A stretch of DNA of 64,000 bases from Eleginops maclovinus (lineage: Eukaryota; Chordata; Actinopteri; Perciformes; Eleginopidae): the NCBI RefSeq assembly GCF_036324505.1, contig NC_086370.1, forward strand, positions 10,774,512 through 10,838,511, in the 5' to 3' direction. How positions within the stretch are numbered: the first letter of the stretch is position 1; each line of letters begins with the position of its first letter. Both the position numbers and the translations under genes were made by a program. The notes beneath the pieces are model-generated. The model made no database searches and had not been told where the DNA came from. It saw nothing but the letters and a program-made list of their open reading frames with translations. Shown here piece after piece: positions 23,490 through 37,892 of this stretch.

Positions 23490-23690
23490 GTCCAAAACAA
23501 AGACAATTGCAACATCCAAAAACCAAGATGGCGATGGCCAAAACCAAACTCTCTCTCTAAAAGAGTTGTCCACAATCCAATGATGACTATGTCCAATTTT
23601 TATATAACCACTCTAGTTGACACCAAACATAAGACAACATTTAAAGCACAGTGTGAAATTGTTGACCACTACTTACGCTATGTAGTAGTT
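23490..23690 (-). repeat. Possible decayed interspersed repeat
   Basis: Read in reverse complement, the segment contains wording such as GGCCATCGCCATCTTGG followed by GATGTTGCA, which resembles a dispersed fish repeat seen around many genes. Ends and family could not be set, and nothing coding is visible. Confidence 0.25.
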
Positions 23691-24008
23691 TAGTTTTGAT
23701 AGCTTGTCCCAGTTTTGTTTTGTTCATGCTCAAGGACTGACCTCCATGGGCACGTAAGTGAATGACACAATACAAAATCCTGTCCACGGTTTAAAATTAT
23801 TCCACTGGTCAACACTGGATGTCAACTTTTCAAGAAATTCTCTAATGTGCACAACACCGTGAAGAAGAAAGGCTAGCAATGCAATTAAAATGACAGATTT
23901 GTTTGTTGACTTCTAAAATCATAATGTAAGTTCTTAGTACCTCGCTATAAGGTTAAACATATCTGAAGTTGTCATGACAGCATCTAAGGAAAACACAATA
24001 TACAAGTT

Positions 24009-24022
24009 ACACACACACACAC

Positions 24023-24090
<68 letters not shown>
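24009..24090. repeat. (CA)n microsatellite
   Basis: 82 bp of CA with one CG interruption near 24026. Confidence 0.97.
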
Positions 24091-24092
<2 letters not shown>

Positions 24093-25706
24093 TCCAGATA
24101 TGGCAGCATTCAGGTTTGCAATTTTAGACACCAGTTATTATTAAATCCATTTGTTTGTTTGTAAAAAGATTAGCCTTGAATTATATTGAAATGTTTAGAG
24201 ACTTTTTGTTAGTTTTGTTTTGGTTACATACTCTGAATTAAAGTGAAAAATATGCAACTGACCCGTAAATTACTTGCTATCAATGTCTAAAAGCATTTTT
24301 GAAAAAAAACACTAATATCCCCTAAACAGTATTCTTGTTTCTGAGTGTTCAAATGATAGAACTATTGTATCTTAGAGCATAGCTATACATAGTAAGGCAG
24401 GATCGTGACACAGAATAATGTAAAATGCTTCACCTCACCACCATTTGTCTCCTCCATCTTCTCACCTCCGCCCATGCATTTCATGTTCTCCCCTGCTTTC
24501 TCAGCCTCATCCTCTTCGCTCATTTGTTTTCTCTCCCCCCGCTTCTCTGCTTCCTGCAGTCTCACCAATCCTTCGTGTTGTTTCACACCAGGCTGTGTAG
24601 AAAAGACTAAAAATATATGTATTTGGTCCTGGCCGTCCCAAAAGGCAACTTCATAGAGAACAAAGGAGATAGCAGGGCTGCTCAAATAACTCAAAGAGAG
24701 CGAGAGGAAGCTGTTCTCAGGCTCTGTGGCCCCCCTGAAGAACATTATTACTGGATTATTGATTTACAGCACAAAATGGATGGAACATAAGTAGCGTTAA
24801 GCTCATTAATCCTTCTCCCGCGTCTTTTATGAAAATGGACTTGTTATCAGTGATTATTCTAATGGATTGTTATGATCGAACACTTAGTGTGCAGTACGCC
24901 GTCTGCCTTAGAGAAAGCACAGGGACAGCAGAGGTGAGGTTTGTGCACGTGAAGACAGGATGAAAGAGGCAGAGGCTGAGGCAGAGAACAGAGGTATCTG
25001 AGAAAATGAATGCACCAAAATAAAAGCTCCGAACACAGACTGAGATTGCTGACATTCCAGTGACATTTGGTGCGTCAGTGGCATTTGGCAAGACATACGA
25101 GCAGGTAGCTCAGTTCACATCCTAGCACGAGATGGGGCCGCTCAACCTCTGTGATATTCATGCTGCTACACAGGAGTGCTCATTAACATACCTAAAAGTA
25201 TTTCTTTTTACATCATGCATAACCTACTGTCTGCACGACAACATGATCTTCTATATCTATTGTTTTGAAATGATTTTTTTCTCTTATTAAGCTGAACAAG
25301 TAGTTTTATTTAGACCAATGAAAACTGTAAGACACCCCAACCTCTATCTTTGTCTTCCTTACTCTCCCTTGCCTCCCTCCCTATCTCTCCCCTCTCCCAG
25401 CTCCATGTACATCCATCAGGGAGTGCTCCAATGGAGCGCAGCGGGCCCGACGATTGTCCTCATAAATTGTGTGTGTGTCGGGGTGCAGAAGGGCTAAGTG
25501 AGCAGTAAATAACAAAGGGTCCTGCCACCATCCGCTCACCATCGGCACGTTTCCGGCCACGCAAGATTACCCAGGATGCCCCTGGAGGGGGTGTCCGCTT
25601 CCTCTGTGTGATGAGTGGACAGGAGGAGGGAAGAACACGCCTTCACCACACAGCATCTGACAGAGAGAAGGTGAGATCCAGGAACCCTGCCGATTTAAAT
25701 TGATGA

Positions 25707-26020
25707 GTGTCTTTATTTTGTTATAAAAAAGAGAAAGAAGCTGTTTGTCTCCCTCCTTCTGTAATAACAGATCGCTCGGCAGATATCTTTAACTGCCTCC
25801 ATTCTTCACTGTCAGTCCTTTTTCTCTCTATCCCACTCACTTTCTCTTGCTCTTCATTGCCCTTTTCGATTTTTCCTCCTGCCTATTCTCTGTCCCTCTA
25901 TTGACTCTGCATTCATAACTGCCTCTAGTCGCTTTTTTTTCTAGTCTGTGTTCCTCTTCTTTTCTCGTCACCCAAACTATTTTCCATTTCTTTTCCCCTC
26001 CTGTCATGTTCTCCTAACTT
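25707..26020. repeat. Pyrimidine-rich tract (+ strand)
   Basis: The plus strand is strongly enriched in C and T (many TCTC, CTTT and TCCT runs) without a fixed repeat unit. No gene recognised in it. Confidence 0.5.
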
Positions 26021-28256
26021 CTCCTGCAATAATTGGTCAAGAGGCAATCACACCTGAGAGTGCTCCTCACTTTTTTCTTACTAGCCATTCATTGTTCATT
26101 GGATATATCTATTTTTGTCCACCTTGATGCAGCCATCAAAAGTAATAACCGTATAATCTGGTACACGTGTGATTCTTGACTTTTTGCCTTGCCTTGCATT
26201 TTTCTGTACTCCTGCATGCTGTTCCACTCACCTTGATACTGAATATCCTTTCATCCATTTATCTTTTCTTATCCCATTTGCCAGAATTACACTTGGCAAA
26301 CTAAAATCCCAAACCTCAACAACACCTGCTTTTGCCCTTAATTTCCCATGTCCCTACCAGTACAGATTGTGACAGGTTTATTATACATTCTGGGATGTTG
26401 ATGCAGCTGCTCATTTTAGTTGAATGACGGCGGCGTGTGAAAAAAAAACTAAACAGTGAATGTTTAGTTTTGAGATTGTTGCGTTTGATGAGAGAGATGC
26501 TCTTTGACTGTCTTCGTCTTTCAGCTGGAGGAGTTTTCTCTCCAAACATTGACAGCCCTAAGAAAGAAAATGAATAGGTACAAAATGGGATGTTCAGCCT
26601 GTTTTCTGAGATATTCTTAACACAGCTTATGTAAGGGCTGAGTTATACGTAGCCCTATTAAATCTTCCCTCCCTTCTTTCTGTTTTTGTAAGAGAGAACA
26701 TCATGTCAAACTGTGTGTCGGAAACGATAAACTGTCAAATTCTGGCGATGAGTTTGGCAGGATGTTCTCAAAAAGAGAAAAAAAAAGGCATGTGGCCAAC
26801 TCAATGAGAAATATTTGCCTCTCTCCCACACTTACTTTGTAATGGGATACTGTAAGAAATCAAAATAATGAGACTGTAATTATGAGAATACTTCTCTGCC
26901 AGACAGGAATAACATATAGATTTCTATATAAGCCCTACATATCGCATTAGAATCAATAAAGTATTTTAATAGTTTGATGTGTAACCTTTTTAAGTATATT
27001 GATTTGTGCAGTGTTCTGCATGAGGGCTCAATTTGGAGTGTATTGACTGTGGTGTTGCTGTGATATGGTGAGGGAGGGCCTCGGGCTCAGAGCAGACGCT
27101 CTCAACGCCGCAGTTATTGACCCTCTCTGACCTTCTACTTACAGAGACAATATAGGCATGTCTATAGAGGTCTCAGTTTATTGTATCAACACTGCAGTGA
27201 TATAAACAGAACCAGTCGGTCTACACTTATAAGACTCACGAATTATTTGTATTCATAACCACACAGAGTGTTCCTAATAGAGCTGTGCACTGAATGTCAA
27301 TACTTTTTTGAATATGATATTCTGTTCCTGTTTCAAAAACTGTCAAGTAATTATCATTTCACTGAATGGTTGGGCAGTTTCTTATTCCTATTGTTTATAT
27401 ATTCTAAAGTCTGATTTGAGTCATGGCCTCAGTGTCTTAATTCCCTGATCTTTTTCAGAGGTTCCCAAGTTTTTCACACCCTGTAGCACTATGTTCCAAA
27501 CTAAATTTCGCAAGTACTACTTACCACTGCACAAAAGAAGCAAAAATAACAATGAAAAGGCCAATCCCCTTTTGCTGTTCTTCTTGCCCTGTGGCGGTTA
27601 ATTCCAGATTTTAAGATAGCATTTTTACTTATTAAAATGTTCTTCCACGTGTTGCAGGTCAGAAGTTCAACTGCAGACGTTGACTCCTTTTGCGGCACTG
27701 AGTTTTTCTCACTTTTTTTTTTTTTAAAGACTGAGTCGCAATCTGCGCTTATCTTGCGCTAGCGTATATATACTGTACAGCAGTTCTTGTTATGTCAGAC
27801 ATATTTACAGAGATTAAATATCAAAATTATTGAAAGTATTGATTGGCACCTATTTTCTACATAATTAACATGTTTTCATACAGAAAAACACACTGTTATC
27901 TGTAATTGAATAACTTGTTTTCACTTTGAAGGACTTTTGATAGTTGGAGAGTTCACTTTCAGCATGGTGCACTACTAGGTCAAGCTTGCGTACGACTCGC
28001 TTTGGAAACATTGCTTTATTTTACAGAGTGCTTGTTGGCTCTAAAGGCACAGATTCATAATCCCAATGCATCCAAAGGGATATTGGAATTAGTATTATTA
28101 TGTTTTTAAATCAATTAAATCAAGCAGGTTAGAACTTGCTATCACTTCTACATTTTTACTCAATGATCACTCCCAAATCTTTTAAGACCGTGACTTACAC
28201 TTGCAGACAAAGTTAAATCTAAGATGTTTTCCGAGGTTGATTAATGTTTATGTAAT

Positions 28257-28400
28257 TTCACTTTCTTGCAAAAAGTTAGATGAGAAGATCGACATCACTC
28301 ATGTTTGTCCATGAATTACTAAGATTTAAGAATGGCGAAAATTAGCTTAGCTTAGCATAAAACTGGAAGGTGGAGACTTGCGCTGAGCTGCTACAACCTG
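28257..28400 (+). repeat. Interspersed repeat copy A (GCTTAGCTTAGCATAAA family)
   Basis: Contains TTTCTTGCAAAAAGTTAGATGAGAAGATCGACATCACTCATG and later TTAGCTTAGCTTAGCATAAA with ACTGGAA. This is the left part of a dispersed fish repeat whose other copies lie at 55378-55660 (reverse) and 58095-58305. Truncated and diverged; family name not assigned. Confidence 0.6.
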
Positions 28401-31400
28401 CAAGTGCCACATCACAGGCAGGGTTAGCAGAGCTACCATAATGTACATCTGCACACAAACATTAAGACAACAATTAAGGATTACCACTTATTATAATTGT
28501 GCTGCTTGACTTAAGGGAAAACTTAAGTAATGCTAAGACAATCATCAAACCTAAGTAGTGTGAGGTATTACAAACCGTGGCACAAAAAAAAACCGAATAA
28601 AGAAGTCACCACTAATGTATGAATGATAACTAGTTTGTACGATATAGAGATAATCAGGAGTCACTCATGAAGAAACTGTTCAACATTCAGATTTATTTGT
28701 AAACTAACCTTAGCATATTATACATCAACATTTAATCTCCTTATCTGTTTTCCACTAAATTATCATTAAGAACAATATAGTCTTCAAATGAAGTTGCAAA
28801 GTTAAAGTAATCTAAACTACTGCCACCTTCTGGCTGTAGTCAAGCTAAAGGGAAAGAGGGGCAAATCATTAACCTGACCTAAAACTTAAAAGATTGTCAT
28901 TTCCACTGCATGGCTCAGCTTGTCTGGATTTGAGTCAATAAACTTTTGGTATCGGTTACTTTTCTCTATTTCATTTACCACTGCAGATATTACCCTTCAG
29001 TGTAAGTAGGATTCTCAACAGATTGACACGGCTGACGGCACAATAAACTGTCACATCCTCTCCAACGCGGCACTCCCTTGATCCTTGCAGCAACCAAACA
29101 GAGACACCTCTGTACTCCATCAGTTGAACTGTGTAGATTCGAAGGTGGACATTTTGTAGATTTTAAGAGTGAATAACAAATAGTGGTTACTTTTTGTGAT
29201 GCTAGTTTGGCAATTTTATATTGCTGGTTTATTCAGAATACCTTGGTCTGCTGTGATTTAAATCCACCTTTTAGAATCTGCTCAGCAGGGCTAATATATT
29301 ACTTTTGAAACTTTGTCCAGAGCCAAGCTGTTCCCTACTGCTTCCATTCTTTATGCTAATTTAAACGATTGTGGTCTATTTATTGAAGCTGTATTACACG
29401 ATTGTGCACATTGACTGAAATATTCAGACCCAAGCTGACATTTTTATGACTACACTAATATATAAAATGGAACATTTGTGATGTCTCATACAATATAACT
29501 GATACATTTCCCTGTTATTCACCCTGACAGTTTTTATATTTTTAGAGATCTCAAATGCACCCCTATAATTTAAAGTAAACTTCCTTGGGTTTGAATAGTG
29601 CTCGTCTAATGAACATGTTGCAATAATGAAGCCACAGCATAGTCTTTGTGTTTGAAGAGACACGTTTCTACTTTTATTTTAACCGCAAACCTAGTTCAAA
29701 ATGTACTACTGTGAAACCAAACAACAATTACTTTTTAAGAGATGGACAGCTTGATAGGTGTGATGGGTGAACAATATCGTATCTCTTCAACTGTCTCTCG
29801 ATGTTCTCTCCATGTCTGTCAGCCTCCCTGTTCTCCCTCCACCCTTCTGCTGCTGTCTTGGGCATCAGCGCAAAGGTAAAGCCTCCCTTGGATAGAGGTG
29901 ACCCCCAGGACCCGATTAACATCACACCATCTCACTGAGTGGCCAAAACACACTCCCTAAATGAACTCTCCTCTCCCCCTCAGCCACCGTCGTTGCTGAA
30001 GCCCACCACTGGGTGAATTAGATTGCAGGCTTTTTAATACGGCTCTTAATGGTTTATAAATTGCACGTAATGATTCCTCCTTTCCTCTCTCTTGCGATGC
30101 TTTTTATGGCCCCTCTGCTCTCCAAGGTAGTGGGTGGGATTTAATATATGGTGGAGGAGGCAGAATGAGGAGGTGGAACTAGCCCTGCACGGCTTTCTGC
30201 CTGCCCTTAACGCTTCCCCTGGCTACTGAGAAGGGAATCTTGGAAATAATGCTGGACACTGCTACTATCCGGCTCTAGCATATAACGGCTGGGACATGAC
30301 AGTGCTTCATGACGAAAGGGTCACCAGAGAAGTGCAAATAACCAGGAGTTGTGTTTGGGCGGAAGGCAGAGAGTGTGATGAAAGCTGCGATATGTAGGAG
30401 AGGTCGCACCTAAGGGAAACTCAAAAATCTGCACCACAACCAGGTGCAGAACCAAAATATGGACATAAAGAAGCACACTCAGGATATCACCCCAGTGTAA
30501 ATGTTCATGTATTTTTACACCTTGTCAGTGCAGTGTAGACCTTGCTCAAGCCTGAATTAAGACCTCCAGCGGCACAAAGTCATCTGTCTTGTCCTCAGTA
30601 ATGTAACCACCAAACCTGAACTCCCCCTAATACAGAGATGGGACGCTGGACACACCCCAATTTCCTTTTTGTGGTTCGATATTTTTGTAATGCAGCATTT
30701 GAAAGATAACCAGCAATGCAAAACACAACACACTTTACAGGCGTAGTGATCCAATTTTGTATGTTATTAATTTGTTTATTCAAAAAGAAACTGCTTGTTC
30801 TAATTGTTTAATTCATGTCATTACTTATTTTCTTTGCTAGCCAACAATGAGCCTTCCAACTGTCTGGAGACTGATAATTAGAGCAGTGAGGGAGGTTTTC
30901 ATTTCCTAATGCACCACAATATGAACAGTAGCCAGCATAAACCCAGTGCCTTACTTGATAGTTTGTTGGCACTAAGTGAAATTCCAATTAACTGACCCAA
31001 ACGTCTACAGGGATTGTTTTTTTTTGGGGCCATATATGTGAAGTGACCAGTGGCAGTGGCATCTAGTAGTAGGTCAAAGTGATGTAAAGGTGGTTTAACT
31101 TCTTCACTCCACTGCGGAGTTGTAAAGCGTGTCCCATGTTTTTTCAATGGTCCACTGAATAGCAGAACTCAGAGAGCACAAGAGAGGAATCATTTACATT
31201 GTGTGCAGTGAGGCACTTAAAGTAGCCGGGCTCTGCCAGACTCCCCGTTACACAGCCATTGCCATTGTGAGTTGCAACGTTGGTAACAATGACTTCTATC
31301 CACCTAAGAGTCTCTTAGGAAACAAAGCGCCAAGGGTAGTGAAAAAACACCTCCTCTATCCAACTGAGAACAGGTGGAGAAGCAATGCCCTGCAACTGCC

Positions 31401-33144
31401 CCTCACTGTGCCACTAAAGAATGGTTCAAACAATTTAGTTTGTCAAAGAGGGACTCCTGCCCTACTTTCCACAGCTTTCTGGGAATCTGCTGCTATTCTA
31501 GCTGCCTCCAGTCCTCTGGTGGGATGAGAACGGCTCCAGAGACTGAAATGTGTCTATATAAATAAATACCTCTGTGTTTAAATACCCTGTTGGTAGGCTG
31601 ATTAGATGTAAGAAAAGTGACTCTGGTACTTACATTACTAATACTTCTTGTAAAGCCATGGCAGAAATGTGCAGAAAATCGAAAGGAATAGAAGGGTGCA
31701 GCAAAGGGATGTTGTTTCCTAAGAGCAAAATAAAGAAAAGGTAAGGAAAAGAAGAAAGATGTAAGCACACAGGTACACATACACGCAGAAACACGAAGAG
31801 ATAAGAAGTGGTGTAAAAAATGCTGATCCATGGTCCCTGTCTGGGAAGGCAAAAACAGAACATTGATTCTGCAAGATCCACAAATGAAAAATCCATGGGG
31901 GTAAGGAGCACTTCGGCCCTGTGGCAGAGACAGGGCACCAGCGGTCACGCTCTCGTATCGCAACTGACACCGAGCTGGGGCCTCTCACTGGGTGGCAGTG
32001 GGCAGTGCTGGACCCCGGCCAAAATCAACCACACCAGCAGGACGCTTACTGAGAACTGAGTAGGAAGGGGAACATTTATTTTTCAGCTTAGAAAAGAAAC
32101 AAGAGACAGTTTGTCTGTTTGTTGGAGTGAAAGGATCACATTATGCTGGGGATGTGTGTCATTACTCAATACCATTAACGTATCAACCGGAATAACCCAG
32201 TAAAAGTGGTATCAAATATTCTCAAGTCAAATTATATCTGCCTTTCGATTTCTCTTTTTACCCAGATGGACAAAAGGAATAGCATTTGTATGGTTGTGCT
32301 CGAAGCAAATCACCGTAAGTATTCTGAGATTCAATGTGACATGTGAATGGTGCACTATTGAAGCACCTTTAACCTATACAGTTTGTGGTGTGGGGATTTC
32401 GAGCACAGAGTATTTCACAGAGCTGCCAGTTTATCGTAGGGAAAAATTTGTAAGGGTTTTGGTAATACCACTGGTATTGTGATTTTCTAAAAAGAAACCT
32501 AGCACTACGTGATACCAGCAAAATATGACTAAAGCCACAAAGATGTTTAAGCCTGTTATTTTCTTTTCCTGTTTGGGTTGCCTGGCAGTTTGATCGCATT
32601 AATCCCCAACTGTGCATCCGACCATTGTGCCTAAAATTGACGAAACACGGTCACTCCCTCTACCTGTAAAGAGCAGATAAAGAGGCCTTGCGTCTCTATC
32701 TGTGGTTCCATTTGAACTCCCTCTGCTAAACCAGCGGATGGAATTCGGGCTGTGGGAAGGAAGTCCTTTTTTCTCATTACCACCCTCTGTCAGTACATGT
32801 ACACACCACAGAAGCACTAATCTGCACCCCTGATATGCTAATCTTTCCTTCTCCCCCAACACTCTTTTCAGATGGCAGCCACACCTAAATGCAGAAAGGG
32901 GAAGGCGAGAGGAAGTCATTAAAGCATGCCCTGCAGGAGCCTGCCTGGGCCTGGGTGGGATGAGATGGGACGGCAGCAGCACTTTGGGTGTGTATGCACT
33001 GGGGGGAGAGAAAGGGTCTCCAGGGAGTGGTAGATCGGTTTAGTCGCCAGCTCTACTTTGCTTCCCCCTGGGGTAGTCCCTGTCCCCAACAGACAGGATA
33101 GCAATCAGACATGCAGGGTGTGGAGCCTAAAACATTTTTGTGGC

Positions 33145-33145
<1 letters not shown>

Positions 33146-33183
<38 letters not shown>
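33146..33183. repeat. (GT)n microsatellite
   Basis: 38 bp of GT repeat. Confidence 0.95.
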
Positions 33184-33184
<1 letters not shown>

Positions 33185-36100
33185 ATTTGGGAGATTAAAG
33201 GTGACAGTCGTTGCTTTGCTTAGACCAGCTCACCTGCCACGATCTGTCAGTAACCAAAGCTGCTCAGTGAAGCGAACTACACCTGTCATCAGTGAGTGTT
33301 CGTAACGCTGTGTGCGTACTTTGCGCATGTACACCTCACTCTTTCTGTCGTTTCACCTACATTTGTATTGAAGGATGAATATATCCTCAAAAGAGGTACC
33401 TGTGGTGCCCCTGTGCAGCTTATGGAAGCACAATCCTTCATTGGGTGTACTTATTCTATACGCCTTACGACAGCGAAAGCAATCAATCAGTTTGTGCGAC
33501 TCCTAGCATTATCATTTCAATTGATGTTTTGTTTTGTGGCACTTCAAAACCTACAGATTAACATGCTTTTGAAAAAAATGCTGGTTTATGACTGTGTGAA
33601 ACATTTGTTTTCACATTTATGTGAGAGAGAACAATTGGGGATATTGTTTACTGTGTTCTTTCCGTAAACTTGAAAAAACTGCAGATTAACATAATTGAAA
33701 ATATATCAATCTTGCGTTAGAGAGAGAAAAAGAAGAGGAAATAGATGAAGGATGGAAAGCATTTTTTCGTCCTGAAGCACCTTAACAGATCATATATGTC
33801 TCCTATTAAAAGCTATGAGCTGTTTAATAGTTTGAATATAACCTCTTCATTTGTCACAGGCAATAATCACATTGTAACTCAGATTTAATGGCTATGTGCA
33901 AAACCATAACGTGAAATCATACTGATTACTGTGTGAGCATGGGTGCGTGCATGCGTGGGTGGGTAGATTTTTGTGAGGCGATGATCTCCGCACATCCCTT
34001 ATTGAAGTTGGATATTATGACAACTCTTGTTTTTTGACACACATTAAATAGTGTATCTCATCTTTAAAGGCCCTCCGTGCTTTTTGCTGTTTTTCCCTGA
34101 GACAAAGCAACTGCTTCTGACAATCTTAATCAAAGAGAGGATCCTGGGATGTTAAAAATTGCAGTCATGAAGACAAAAGAGAAAAAAAAGGTGTAAAACT
34201 ATGCAATACATCTTAATGAGCTAACAGGAGATGAGTGTTGCATTTATATGCCCACTGCATACAACACCAGTGTGCCTCATAACTGCATTTGTTGTAAATA
34301 AATATGAGCAATCAGCTAAGAAAGGCAATAAAGCGGCCATAAAAAGAGCAAACAGTGAGATGGGAGGAAATTGCATTTTCAGACAGAAAGACAGACAGAC
34401 ACAGAGAGAAAAAAGTCCGATAGAGACTCAAAAGGGAAGAGCTAAACTCTTTTTCTTTGACTTCTGTATCTAAAGACCTGGTTGAAGGTCAGGGAAAAAA
34501 TAAAGTTCATGGTATTTAGACCATTTGAGCTCAACCTAGGTAACAAAGAGAACAACAGGCAGTACTAGTGGTCCGGGGGAAGCAGAGAAAAAGGAAGTCA
34601 GAGAGAGGTTAAAACGAAGTGTTGTATCCTCAGCTCCCTCAGCCCTGCGGCGTGGGGTCACCTCAGAGACTGGAGACAGAATTACCCAGCAGCCCCTGCC
34701 GCTCGCAGGATCAGGCGGACAAGGAGAGAGGACGACAGAAGTTAATGAAGGGAAGAGACAGTTCGGGTCCCCTGAGGGCCTCGAGGCACCTGCCTGGCGT
34801 GCTCCCACCACCCAACCTGCTCTGATTGGCTAATTATCAACATGGATTTAGCCCAAAGTGAAATCACTGATTGATTGGAGTGCTTTAAATCTGTCTTTGC
34901 TCTCTCGCTGCCTCTCCTTCCTATCTCTCTGGGTCGCTGGAGTCCCGCTGCTGGGACTCTGCGCGGCTCAGTAGCAGCAGGTGACCGGTCTTTCTGCACA
35001 ATGTGGACACGCAGCCTCGACTGTGATGATTTTCTCTCTCAGCGGACATGAAATTCATTTGTGAAGTGCTCAAAGAAATAACTCAGAATCTACAGATAAT
35101 TACTAATTACAGCATAAAAAGCAAGAGAACATTTTTCAAATTGGAGCGAGGGACGAAAGGGAGTGGCCTTACTTATTTTGTGTCAACATAATTGTATTAA
35201 TAGATGTTATTTGCTACCACCTTGGTCGTGGAGGTCTGACTAAATTAAGTGTTTGCTTATATTCATTCATCAGTGATTAAGTTGCTGCAGGTCCAGGAGG
35301 AATCTTGTCTCATTAAACTTTACATTGAAAGCCAACAGGAAATAATGCTGTACGACTGCATTAATCATAACTGGTAACGGAGATGGCTGTTTCTCCCTAA
35401 ATCGTTTTGTCTGTCCTACAGATTCAGATGAACTGGATACTCATTCTTTAGCTGTTATAGCTGAAATCATTTTCCCGTGTTTGAATTTATTCCTACAACA
35501 TAAGCTGACATAGTTAATATCAAAGCAGGCTAGAAAAAGCTCAGAATAGAGGTTTGAATTTGGTTTTGCTGGATATTCAAGGTGTATTCAAATAGGCTGC
35601 TATGTGGGAGTGCTTCCTTTTTGTTTGCTGATCTGCTTCCAAAGCAAACTGGAGTGCGTGAGTAGCGCTGAAAGAACAAGAGATGAAGAAACAGGGAAAA
35701 CAGGCTGAGCACATGTTGCTTGTTGAAAAGTGTGCTAGTGAGTACGTCTTCCTACTCTTTCCACGTGTCAGATCAGTAAGAATCCATTCTCGCTGCTATG
35801 GGAGGAAACACGAGGCGCCAGCGTTTCTCACAGTGAGATGGAGACTCTTTGGCCGTACACAACTCCAGCTGAGAGCTTCACTGGGATGTTAGAATCATGA
35901 ACCCCGGTCTACATACAGAGAGAGACAAAAAAGGAGAAGGAAGAGTGGTCTCCTTAGAGAGCAGGTTTAACTCCATGGTTACAGTCCACACAACCGTACA
36001 GGATGTCGCTCTCTATTTTGCTGCAGTGCATCCTGGCACAGGACATCTATAGTAGTCCTGGGAAGCCCCAGGGGAGGCTAGGGGATTAGCGCTGGCCTAT

Positions 36101-37843
36101 CTCTTTAGAGCTGGGAATTAATTAAGTAATTATGAAAGACAGGCGGGGGGATGAAATATGCATGAGTCCTGATTGGGACATTTGTGATTGTGTAATCTAA
36201 TTTTGACCATCCCTGTCGCAGCCAGGTAGAGCACACCCACATACATGCATGTATACACACAACAATAATGCTTACAGGCCACACAATAACATAACCAAAG
36301 ATCACATTCGCTGTTGGCAGAACGGGTATTTTGAGTGTCTCATTATGTTAATTAAAATGTGGTAATCAGTGTGGATTAATCACCATAGTAATGAGGATTG
36401 AACTGCAGATTATGTCTTCTTACCTAATCCATATAATTGTATTTGTAGAATCACCAGATTAATATGCTAGCATCCAATTAATGATAAAATGATTGATTAA
36501 GCACGTGCTTCACTTTGGAATTTTGGAAGATCTCTGCTTCTGTCTCTTACATCATTTTTTATTGTTGTTTGCGGATTCCACTGGGCTTTTTTCTGTGTGT
36601 CTACTGGTCTCCCTTCCTCTTTATTGATGGACATAAAGGCCTGTTTGCAGCAGAGTTTACCCTGTTCTCCTGAAAAATACTTCCTGAAGAAGAACTCAAA
36701 CAGAGTCGATACCCAACAAGAGATCAGTAGCCACAAAAAACTACTAATTCACAACTCATGTGCAGTACAACCATGCAATATATTTGATATATGTCTTAAA
36801 CAAAACCGTAAATGTACACTACATGTGCACACAAGGCTCGCATTTCCTCTCAATCACCTGCAAGTCTATCGACCAAGGTGGATCCTCCTTCCTTTCATTT
36901 ATTTTTGGTTTTTTTCATGTATTGATTTGCACATTGGTGTATGAGTAGAGCTGCATCACATAGTGCTGGAATATCATGTTCTTGGTTTGACCATCTGTGT
37001 CCTTTAGCATTCATCACCTCGGTCTTAAAGATTAACATTCAGTGTAACAACACTGTCTTAAATACGCTTTAATTAAAAGAAAGGGGGAGACTAGTCACAT
37101 CAATGTGAGACCAAGATCATAAAAAAGGTGGCTAAATGAGGAAAAACTCTGATCTTTTTACGTTCCACTGTAGTTTACTGGAGCACTGCAGTGGGACCCG
37201 CCAGTATTTACATGTAAACTGGTCCCCAGTGTTTGAACTCTGCTCAGAAAGCAGAACATAAAGCAGAGAGATGAGAGGGTAGATGCAGAGAGAGAAGCAG
37301 AGATGAAAGGCTGCGGTGTGCCCTCCAAAGGGAATGTGGGAGCCCAGAAGCACGCTTACTCACTGTGTTTGATTGTTCCTTTGTCTCTCTGTCGCAGAAG
37401 GAGCTGCTTTAAAGCCCGAACACAGGAAATGTGACGGGAGAAGGACTGCAGGTCGGATGTTTCAAGTTTACATCCCTGCTGTGCTACACATTGTGGGATT
37501 ACCTTGTTTTGGCATCTTTGAACTCCATCAGACTGCACCTCAAAGAAGGTCAGAATTCATACAGATGGAGGTTTTGTCCAACTAACACCCTCCACCTTGT
37601 GAACCCCCAAATGACAGTCGTGCAGAAGATGAGAGGAGCAGGTGTGTCTCAGGCATCAGGTGTCCACCTCAACAACCCCCGTCTGTTCCCTGTAAGCAGG
37701 TGTGATACTTGCTCATTAATCCATCTCAGGTTATGACATACCTTACAGGGGCTTCTGTTTCCTCCATCCTTTTTTTATTACAGGGGCTATTATAAATACA
37801 CATGGTTTCTATGGTGTTGTTCATACAGCATTCCAACAATGTT

Positions 37844-37891
<48 letters not shown>
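37844..37891. repeat. Compound (TA)n(GT)n microsatellite
   Basis: About seven TA units run directly into about sixteen GT units. Confidence 0.95.

Positions 37892-37892
<1 letters not shown>

Noticed and set aside
24383..24745. 120-codon minus-strand frame rich in Glu/Lys
   Set aside because: It reads the complement of a pyrimidine-rich tract, which gives acidic and basic residues by composition alone.
31201..31527. 108-codon plus-strand frame
   Set aside because: No domain, no splice context, no promoter signal and no known relative; such frames are expected by chance in 64 kb.
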